From Pseudoruegeria aquimaris (GTDB lineage: Bacteria; Pseudomonadota; Alphaproteobacteria; Rhodobacterales; Rhodobacteraceae): DNA of 53,782 bases. The stretch is from NCBI RefSeq assembly GCF_900172235.1, contig NZ_FWFQ01000025.1, forward strand, positions 1 to 53,782, given 5' to 3'. The translations under genes and the position numbers were made by a program. Of this stretch, positions 47,749 to 53,782 are shown piece after piece; the first letter of the stretch is position 1; each line of letters begins with the position of its first letter. Under the pieces are notes generated by a model. That model was not told where the DNA came from, searched no databases, and was given only the letters and a program-made list of their open reading frames with translations.

Positions 47749-50310
47749 ATGCCCGTCGTCGTTGTCGAATCCCCGGCGAAAGCCAAGACAATCAACAAGT
47801 ATCTGGGGAAAGACTACACCGTCCTCGCCTCCTACGGCCATGTCCGGGACCTGCCCCCGAAAGACGGATCCGTGGATCCCGAGCACGATTTCGCTATGAA
47901 ATGGGAAGTCGGCGCGGACTCCCGCAAACACGTGAAGGCCATCGCCGACGCGCTGAAGGATGACGACACGCTCATCCTCGCGACCGACCCCGACCGCGAG
48001 GGCGAAGCCATCTCCTGGCACCTGCAGGAAGCGCTCACCAAGCGCCGGGCGATCAAGAAATCCACCGAGGTGAGCCGCGTCGTCTTCAACGCGATCACGA
48101 AATCGGCGGTGACCGAGGCCATGGCCCACCCCCGCGAAGTGGACATGGAACTCGTCGAAGCCTATCTCGCCCGCCGCGCGCTGGATTACCTCGTGGGCTT
48201 CAACCTCTCGCCGGTGCTCTGGCGCAAGCTGCCCGGCGCCCGCTCCGCCGGCCGCGTGCAATCGGTCTGCCTGCGCCTGATCGTGGAGCGGGAGATGGAG
48301 ATCGAGGCCTTCAAGCCCCGCGAATACTGGAGCGTGAAGGCCCTGCTGAAAACGCCCCGCGGGCAGGAGTTCGAGGCCCGCCTCACGGTCCTTGGCGGCA
48401 AGAAGCTCGACAAATACGATCTCGACAACCAATCCGCGGCGGAACTGGCGGTGCACGCCATCGAGAGCCGCGACCTCACCGTCCAGCGGGTCGAGGCCAA
48501 GCCGGCCAGCCGCAACCCCTCGCCGCCCTTCATGACCTCGACCCTTCAGCAGGAGGCCAGCCGCAAGTTCGGCTTCGGCGCCCGCCAGACGATGAACGCC
48601 GCCCAGCGGCTCTACGAGGCCGGCTATATCACCTACATGCGGACCGACGGCATCGACATGGCGCCGGAGGCCGTGACGGCAGCGCGGGATGCCATCCGCG
48701 ACCGCTTCGGCCCCGAATACGTGCCCGCCGAGCCGCGGATCTACAAGAACAAGGCCAAGAACGCGCAGGAAGCCCACGAATGCATCCGCCCGACGGACAT
48801 GACGGTGGATGCCTCCCAGCTCGCCAAGCTCGAACCGGACCAGCGCCGGCTCTACGATCTGATCTGGAAGCGCACGCTGGCCAGCCAGATGGCCGGCGCC
48901 CGGCTGGAGCGCACCACGGTGGACGTGGGCAGCGCCGATCAGCAGGTGCAGCTGCGCGCCACCGGGCAGGTCGTGCTGTTCGACGGCTTCCTCGCCGTCT
49001 ACGAGGAAGGGCGCGACGATGCCGCGGCCGATGACGACGACAAGCGCCTGCCGCAGATGTCGGAAGGCGAGCCGGCGCAGAAACGGAAGGTCACCCCCGA
49101 TCAGCACTTCACCCAGCCGCCGCCCCGCTACACCGAGGCCACGCTGGTCAAACGGATGGAAGAGCTCGGCATCGGCCGCCCTTCCACCTATGCCTCCATC
49201 GTGACCACGATCCAGGACCGCGAATACGTCCGCAAGGAGCAGAACCGCCTGATCCCGGAGGACAAGGGCCGGATCGTCACGATCTTCCTGCTGAACTTCT
49301 TCCGCAAATACGTGGGCTACGAGTTCACCGCCGAGCTTGAAGCCATGCTGGACGACGTTTCGGCCGGGGCCCGCGACTACAAGGAGGTGCTCGCCAACTT
49401 CTGGCGCGATTTCTCCGCGGCCATCGCCGAAACCAGCGAGCTGCGCATCTCCGAGGTGCTGGACGTGCTCGACGACGCGCTTGCGCCGCAGCTCTACCCG
49501 CCCCGCGAGGATGGCTCCGATCCGCGGATCTGCCCCAAGTGCGGCACCGGCAAGCTGCACCTCAAGAGCTCGCGCACCGGCGGCTTCGTGGGCTGCGGCA
49601 ACTACCCCGAATGCACCTACACCCGCCCGATCGCCGGCGAAGGCGCCGATGGCGACGAGCGCCTGCTCGGCGAAGATGACGGCGATGAGATCTGGCTGAA
49701 GGCCGGCCGCTTCGGCCCCTACGTGCAACGCGGCGAAGCCACGCCCGAGAACAAGAAACCGCCCCGGGCCTCGCTGCCGCGCGGCTGGTCCAAGGACGAC
49801 ATGGATCTGGAAAAGGCGCTGCGGCTTCTTTCGCTGCCGCGCGAGATCGGGGAGCACCCCGAGGGCGGCAGGATCACGGCGAATTTCGGCCGTTTCGGCC
49901 CCTACCTGATGCACCAGCTGCCCGACGAGGCCAAACCCGTCTACGCCAACCTGAAGGATCCGGCGGACGTCTTCGAGATCGGCATGAACCGGGCCGTGGA
50001 GCTGATCGCGGAGAAACGCGCCAACCCCGGCCGGGGCCGCAGCGCCGCGGCCAAGCCGATCCGCGAATTGGGCGAACACCCCGACGAGGGCGGGCCCGTC
50101 AACATCATGGACGGCCGCTACGGCCCCTACGTGAAATGGGGCAAGGTCAACGCGACCCTGCCCAAGGACACCGACCCGGCCAGCGTGACGATGGAGCAGG
50201 CGGTGGCGCTGATCGCGGAGAAATCCGCCAAGAAGGGCGGCCGGAAAAAGACCCCGGCAAAGAAAACCGCGGCAAAGAAAACCACCGCGAAGAAGACGGC
50301 CAAGGACTGA
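47749..50310 (+). CDS. topA: DNA topoisomerase I
   Basis: The 853-aa type IA topoisomerase relaxes negative supercoils. The N-terminal TOPRIM domain begins VVVVESPAKAKTINKYLG and has ATDPDREGEAISWHL. The catalytic Tyr296 is in YITYMRTDGIDM. After the core there is a C4 zinc ribbon (CPKCGTGKLH...CGNYPEC, around residues 595-625), then several short topo-C repeat units (GRFGPYV.., GRYGPYVKWG). The tail after ~residue 825 is Lys/Ala-rich (KKTPAKKTAAKKTTAKK), common in actinobacterial and alphaproteobacterial TopA. The start at 47749 fits the family. Confidence 0.97.
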   Translation: MPVVVVESPAKAKTINKYLGKDYTVLASYGHVRDLPPKDGSVDPEHDFAMKWEVGADSRKHVKAIADALKDDDTLILATDPDREGEAISWHLQEALTKRRAIKKSTEVSRVVFNAITKSAVTEAMAHPREVDMELVEAYLARRALDYLVGFNLSPVLWRKLPGARSAGRVQSVCLRLIVEREMEIEAFKPREYWSVKALLKTPRGQEFEARLTVLGGKKLDKYDLDNQSAAELAVHAIESRDLTVQRVEAKPASRNPSPPFMTSTLQQEASRKFGFGARQTMNAAQRLYEAGYITYMRTDGIDMAPEAVTAARDAIRDRFGPEYVPAEPRIYKNKAKNAQEAHECIRPTDMTVDASQLAKLEPDQRRLYDLIWKRTLASQMAGARLERTTVDVGSADQQVQLRATGQVVLFDGFLAVYEEGRDDAAADDDDKRLPQMSEGEPAQKRKVTPDQHFTQPPPRYTEATLVKRMEELGIGRPSTYASIVTTIQDREYVRKEQNRLIPEDKGRIVTIFLLNFFRKYVGYEFTAELEAMLDDVSAGARDYKEVLANFWRDFSAAIAETSELRISEVLDVLDDALAPQLYPPREDGSDPRICPKCGTGKLHLKSSRTGGFVGCGNYPECTYTRPIAGEGADGDERLLGEDDGDEIWLKAGRFGPYVQRGEATPENKKPPRASLPRGWSKDDMDLEKALRLLSLPREIGEHPEGGRITANFGRFGPYLMHQLPDEAKPVYANLKDPADVFEIGMNRAVELIAEKRANPGRGRSAAAKPIRELGEHPDEGGPVNIMDGRYGPYVKWGKVNATLPKDTDPASVTMEQAVALIAEKSAKKGGRKKTPAKKTAAKKTTAKKTAKD

Positions 50311-50314
50311 AACG

Positions 50315-50340
50315 GCGGCGCTTCGGCGCCGCTTTTTCTT
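50315..50340 (+). terminator. Intrinsic terminator of topA
   Basis: A perfect 7-bp stem GCGGCGC/GCGCCGC closed by a TTCG tetraloop is followed by TTTTTCTTT, five bases after the topA stop. Confidence 0.9.
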
Positions 50341-50530
50341 TGCGCGCCGACCGAAGCGGCAGGCGCGTCCGCCCCCTGTTTGCCCGCGCCGGCGCGGGCT
50401 CTGCCCCTTTCGCACAGCCTCTCCTTGCCCCGCGCCCCCCTTTTCACGCTGCGTTGCGGCATTTCATTGACACCGCCGCGACGCCGCGTCACAACATCCG
50501 GCAGGAGAGAGCAATTGCGGGAAATCTGAC

Positions 50531-51226
50531 ATGAAGAAGGTTTACGGCTCTGCTGCGGAAGCGCTGGACGGGCTTTTGCAGGATGGCATGTTCATCGCTG
50601 CCGGCGGCTTCGGCCTCTGCGGCATTCCGGAACTTCTGTTGCAGGCCATCAAGGATGCCGGGACGAAGGATCTGACCTTCGCCTCCAACAACGCGGGCGT
50701 GGACGACTTCGGCATCGGCATCCTGCTGCAGACGCGGCAGGTGAAGAAGATGATCAGCTCCTACGTGGGCGAGAACGCCGAGTTCATGCGCCAGTATCTT
50801 TCGGGCGAGCTTGAGCTTGAGTTCAACCCGCAGGGCACGCTGGCCGAACGGATGCGCGCCGGCGGCGCCGGCATCCCCGGTTTCTACACCAAGACGGGCG
50901 TGGGCACCGTGATCGCCGAGGGCAAGGAGCACAAGGAGTTCCGCGGTGAGACCTACATTCTCGAAGAAGGCATCTTCGCCGACCTCTCGATCGTGAAGGC
51001 CTGGAAGGCCGATGAGACAGGCAACCTCGTGTTCCGCAAGACGGCCCGCAACTTCAACGTGCCCGCCGCCACCTGCGGCAAGGTCTGCGTGGCCGAGGTG
51101 GAAGAAATCGTGCCGACCGGTTCGCTGGATCCGGACGCGATCCATCTGCCGGGGATCTACGTGCACCGCATCGTCCAGGGCAAACACGAGAAACGCATTG
51201 AACAACGCACGGTTCGGGAGGCTTGA
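50531..51226 (+). CDS. 3-oxoacid CoA-transferase, subunit A
   Basis: The 231-aa protein of CoA-transferase family I has the N-terminal signature [17 protein letters not shown] and [10 protein letters not shown]. Together with the B subunit it moves CoA from succinyl-CoA (or acetyl-CoA) to a 3-oxoacid such as acetoacetate. Its stop overlaps or abuts the B-subunit start. Its promoter region is the ~190-bp gap after the topA terminator. Exact acceptor use (Sco versus Ato type) is not resolved. Confidence 0.93.
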   Translation: MKKVYGSAAEALDGLLQDGMFIAAGGFGLCGIPELLLQAIKDAGTKDLTFASNNAGVDDFGIGILLQTRQVKKMISSYVGENAEFMRQYLSGELELEFNPQGTLAERMRAGGAGIPGFYTKTGVGTVIAEGKEHKEFRGETYILEEGIFADLSIVKAWKADETGNLVFRKTARNFNVPAATCGKVCVAEVEEIVPTGSLDPDAIHLPGIYVHRIVQGKHEKRIEQRTVREA

Positions 51227-51228
51227 CC

Positions 51229-51852
51229 ATGTGGGATCGCAATCAGATGGCCGCCCGTGCGGCGCAGGAACTTCAGGACGGCTGGTACGTGAACCTCGGG
51301 ATCGGCATCCCGACGCTGGTGTCCAACTACATCCCCGAAGGCATCGAGGTGACCCTGCAATCGGAGAACGGGATGCTGGGCATGGGCCCCTTCCCCACCG
51401 AGGATGAGGTGGACCCGGACCTGATCAACGCCGGCAAGCAGACGATCACGGAACTGCCGCAGACGGCCTATTTCGACAGCGCCACCTCCTTCGCCATGAT
51501 CCGCGGCGGCAAGATCGCCATGGCGATCCTGGGCGCGATGGAAGTGGCCGAAAACGGCGATCTCGCCAACTGGATGATCCCCGGCAAGCTCGTGAAGGGC
51601 ATGGGCGGCGCGATGGATCTGGTGGCCGGGGTCGGAAGGGTCGTCGTGGTGATGGATCACACCAACAAGAAGGGCGAAAGCAAGCTTCTGAAGGAATGCA
51701 CCCTGCCGCTCACCGGCAAGGGCGTGGTGGATCGCATAATCACCAACCTCGGCGTCTTCGACGTGGTCGAAGGCGGGCTGAAGCTGGTGGAACTGGCTGA
51801 TGGCGTGACGGAAGAAGAAGTCCGCGCCGCGACCGAAGCCACGCTTGTCTGA
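51229..51852 (+). CDS. 3-oxoacid CoA-transferase, subunit B
   Basis: The 207-aa protein has the catalytic Glu in [12 protein letters not shown], which forms the covalent CoA thioester, and the GIGIPTLV glycine loop near the N-terminus. The ATG at 51229 follows the A-subunit stop by 2 bp with a GGGAGG site. The remnant of a GNAT gene overlaps its end. Confidence 0.94.
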   Translation: MWDRNQMAARAAQELQDGWYVNLGIGIPTLVSNYIPEGIEVTLQSENGMLGMGPFPTEDEVDPDLINAGKQTITELPQTAYFDSATSFAMIRGGKIAMAILGAMEVAENGDLANWMIPGKLVKGMGGAMDLVAGVGRVVVVMDHTNKKGESKLLKECTLPLTGKGVVDRIITNLGVFDVVEGGLKLVELADGVTEEEVRAATEATLV

Positions 51853-52136
51853 AGCCACCATCAGGAAAGAGGTCAGCGGCAGCAAGGGCCGCTACCTCCT
51901 CGTGCGCGACGGGCAGGAGGCCGAACTGACCTTCTCCGTCGCCTCCCCCCTCCCTCGTCATCGCCGATCACACCGGCGTGCCCGATGGCCTGCGCGGCAC
52001 CGGCGCCGGGCGGGCGCTGTTTCTCGCTCTGGTGCAGGATGCCAGGGAGCAGGGGTTCAAAATCGTGCCGCTCTGCCCCTTCGTGAACGCCGAACGGCGC
52101 AAGCACCCGGAACATGCGGATCTCTTCGCCGGCTGA
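51845..52136 (+). pseudogene. Frameshifted YjdJ-like GNAT acetyltransferase
   Basis: The first frame encodes the front of a small GNAT-like protein (KEVSGSKGRYLLVRDGQEAELTF), then becomes nonsense after the run of six C at 51945-51950. One base fewer there would restore the rest of the family: SLVIADHTGVPDGLRGTGAG and LCPFVNAERRKHPEHADLF, ending at the TGA 52134-52136. The complete product would be about 96 aa. The likely start is TTG 51845, overlapping the CoA-transferase stop. A real mutation or a homopolymer sequencing error would look the same. Confidence 0.8.
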
Positions 52137-52154
52137 GCCGGCCCCGCGTCGCGC

Positions 52155-53024
52155 TCAGCGCGATGCCGTGCGGATGCCGAACACGCAGCCGTCCGTGGCC
52201 AGCTCCGGCGGCGTCCGGCACAGGCCGCGCGCGACGGTCCATGCGGAAATCACCTTGGGCACGTAGGCGCGGGTTTCCGCGAAGGGAGGCACGCCGCCGT
52301 TCCTCTTCACCGCGTTTTCACCGGCGTTGTATCCGGCCAGCGCAAGGATCGGATCATTGTCGAATTCCTTCATGAGCCAGTCGAGGTAGGCCACGCCGCC
52401 GGCGATGTTCTGCGCCGGGTCGTTCACGTCCTCCACGCCGAAGCGCTCCGCCGTCGCCGGCATCAGCTGCATGAGCCCCTGCGCACCGGCGGAGGAAACG
52501 GCCTGCGTGCGGCCGGAGGATTCCACCCCGATCACCGCCAGCACCAGCGCCGGGGAGACCCGCGTGCCGATCGTGGCCTTCAGAATGTCCGTCCCGTGGC
52601 GGGTCGCGATGTCCTGCAAGGTCTGCATCCGGGGCACGCCGATCCCCTGCCCCTCGGGCGAGCGCCGCAACTGCGACACCGCGAGCGCGAGCCGCCCCGG
52701 CCCGCTGTCGGACAACAGAGGGGAAACGCCCTGCCAGAACCAGTTGGTGAGATCGGCCTGCGGTGCAGGCGCCGCCGCGGCCGCCGCAACGGACACGGCC
52801 GCCCCCTCCTCGGCCCCGGCCTTTTCCCTGTCGCGTTTCACCGGGGGCGGCGGCCATTGCACCGAGTCATCGATCTGCACGGTGATGCGTTTGCCTGCGC
52901 CGGCCTCGGGCACCTTTATGCGCTTGAAGGTAAAATCCTGCTGCTGCCACGGCGATTCCGCCACGGCATGCCCCGCGCCCGCCAGGGCCACGACCAGCGT
53001 CAAGAATGAGAAGCGCCGCTTCAT
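52155..53024 (-). CDS. Lytic transglycosylase (SLT domain)
   Basis: The 289-aa protein has a signal peptide (FLTLVVALAGAGHAVAE), an Ala/Pro/Arg-rich linker, then an SLT fold with the catalytic Glu in GVESSGRTQAVSSAGAQGLM, QLMPATAERFGV and LALAGYNAGENAV. It cleaves peptidoglycan glycan strands in the periplasm. Such enzymes may serve cell-wall turnover or clear the way for secretion and pilus machines, which is of interest beside the pilin gene. The start at 53024 (MKRRFSF) is preferred over 53072. Confidence 0.92.
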   Translation of the reverse strand: MKRRFSFLTLVVALAGAGHAVAESPWQQQDFTFKRIKVPEAGAGKRITVQIDDSVQWPPPPVKRDREKAGAEEGAAVSVAAAAAAPAPQADLTNWFWQGVSPLLSDSGPGRLALAVSQLRRSPEGQGIGVPRMQTLQDIATRHGTDILKATIGTRVSPALVLAVIGVESSGRTQAVSSAGAQGLMQLMPATAERFGVEDVNDPAQNIAGGVAYLDWLMKEFDNDPILALAGYNAGENAVKRNGGVPPFAETRAYVPKVISAWTVARGLCRTPPELATDGCVFGIRTASR

Positions 53025-53372
53025 GCGGTGTCCTGCTCTGCCTCTGTTTTCATTTTTATTGTTTCCGAGCATCGCAAATTTTCGCCTCCAGAGCCAGAAA
53101 ATTGCGGTTTCGGCGCAAATCGCGCCGGAAGGGCAGCGGCATATCGGCAGAGAATCCAGATTTAAATTATTTATTTACAATGCCTTGGCTGCCAGATTGG
53201 CCAAAAATCACCATTGCTCAAAATTGCACGATGGGCGCCCAACTCTTGCCCCAATCCACTGGCCATATGGCGTCATACCGAGCCGGACAGAAGGGCAGAC
53301 GCCTTACGGACCGTCCGACAAGGTCAGTGAAACGAGCGAACCTGAACTTCAGATCCTTTGGAGGGACCTACA
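53025..53372. other. 348-bp AT-richer intergenic stretch upstream of the pilin gene
   Basis: No gene is convincing here. The stretch is clearly richer in A/T than its surroundings, including TTTAAATTATTTATTTACAA around 53160, and has several short palindromes (GGCGCAAATCGCGCC, TTGGCCAA, GGCCATATGGC). It probably holds the divergent promoters of the transglycosylase and pilin genes. I could not place a convincing -35/-10 or sigma-54 site. Confidence 0.55.
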
Positions 53373-53594
53373 ATGATCAAGCTTTTCAACAAATTTGCCA
53401 AAGACGAATCCGGCGCCGTGACCGTTGACTGGGTTGTGCTGACCGCCGCCTTGGTTGGCCTGGCCATCGCCGTTCTGTCCACCGTCGCCACCGGCGTCGA
53501 CAACGTGAACGACGACCTGACCGCGTCCTTCACCTCCGGCCAGACCTTCTCCACGCAAGGCGACGGCGTGACCGGCGCAACGATCGGCGACTAG
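53373..53594 (+). CDS. Flp-type (type IVb) pilin-like protein
   Basis: The 73-aa protein has a short positively charged leader (MIKLFNKFAKDES), then G-A-V-T-V-D-W followed by a hydrophobic helix (VVLTAALVGLAIAVLSTVA), the arrangement of Flp prepilins with Asp in place of the usual Glu. The rest is Thr/Ser/Gly-rich. Strong ribosome site GGAGGGA precedes the ATG at 53373. The TAG stop is part of the CTAG at the IS boundary. No tad/cpa assembly genes are in the window, so it may be a stand-alone pilin-like surface protein, as often seen in roseobacters. Confidence 0.85.
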   Translation: MIKLFNKFAKDESGAVTVDWVVLTAALVGLAIAVLSTVATGVDNVNDDLTASFTSGQTFSTQGDGVTGATIGD

Positions 53595-53782
53595 GTCGTG
53601 GACTCATAATGTCTGATCCAGAGCCTTGAGCAAGCGAGGTGAAGTGCGGCGAGGAAGTTTGCTGCGGTTTTGAAGTATCGCGTTGCGATGCCGCGGAAGT
53701 GTTTGAGACGATTGAAGAACCGTTCGACCTTGTTGCGTTCGCGGTAGAGGTCTCGGTCGACGGTCCTGACCACGCGGACGTT
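53591..53782 (-). mobile_element. IS5-family transposase, C-terminal fragment, second copy
   Basis: This is the reverse complement of the copy at the left edge, with one base change (53620 versus 163; Trp instead of Arg in the protein). It has the same Y-x2-R-x3-E-x6-K motif and the same outer boundary beside CTAG (53591-53594). The 5' part of the transposase lies beyond the window. Confidence 0.88.

Noticed and set aside
47155-50415. 1086-codon minus-strand frame opposite dprA end and topA
   Set aside because: Shadow of topA, which has all catalytic motifs on the other strand.
53160-53240. Possible sigma-54 promoter before the pilin gene
   Set aside because: TTGGC and TTGC elements are present but the GG-to-GC spacing does not fit the required 10 bases.

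Overview
The window reads as a high-GC alphaproteobacterial chromosome segment, most likely from the Roseobacter/Rhodobacteraceae group. The evidence is gene order and protein style: a coxB-ctaB-(CoxF-like)-ctaG-coxC-surf1-thrC-M16 protease run beside divergent tldD, lysC next to ptsP, pcm-tolC-PopZ-like order, a small DUF6280-like protein and a Flp-type pilin-like protein. It looks like a complete assembly contig, because both ends run into the same IS5-family transposase end in inverted orientation and both copies stop at the same base of the element.

Layout. 1-8.7 kb: IS end, a family-2 glycosyltransferase whose last codons are IS-derived, a YgfZ/CAF17 protein, efp, a conserved 104-aa protein, a membrane protein, cobyric acid synthase (cobQ), a PopZ-like scaffold protein, TolC, an isoaspartate methyltransferase and tRNA-Cys(GCA). 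9-13.9 kb: a small glycan-utilisation island with a sulfatase, a LacI-type repressor and a GH2 beta-mannosidase. Two matching LacI-type operators lie in the repressor/mannosidase gap. 14-23.1 kb: a surface-glycan locus. A Kdo-transferase-like gene, a PseG-like gene, PseI, a WbqC-family protein, an FAD-dependent UDP-galactopyranose-mutase-like protein and a methyltransferase form one chain of overlapping genes. It faces a second overlapping operon, pseB-pseC-pseF. Together they encode CMP-pseudaminic-acid-type synthesis except for PseH, which is not in the window.

23-34.6 kb: housekeeping and metabolism. This covers an HDAC-family deacetylase, a NUDIX hydrolase preceded by a 12-bp tandem repeat, a DUF1178 protein, an SDR, lysC, ptsP (nitrogen PTS enzyme I), a GNAT, a flavin reductase, MTA phosphorylase, a LysE exporter, apt and an SPFH/NfeD membrane pair. 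34.7-37.8 kb: an FAD-linked 2-hydroxyacid dehydrogenase, an exported MBL-fold protein and a RimJ-type GNAT. 37.7-44.6 kb: the cytochrome c oxidase operon with thrC and an M16 protease. 44.8-53.8 kb: tldD, dprA, topA, a two-subunit 3-oxoacid CoA-transferase, a frameshifted GNAT pseudogene, a lytic transglycosylase, a Flp-like pilin and the second IS copy.

The parts most worth follow-up are the nonulosonic-acid locus with three accessory genes and no PseH, the PopZ-like protein recognised by helix placement and gene order, the double-operator mannoside switch, the IS junctions where the CTAG target supplies stop codons, and the dispersed hairpin family at convergent gene ends. All function calls come from reading the sequence and from family knowledge; no database search was run.
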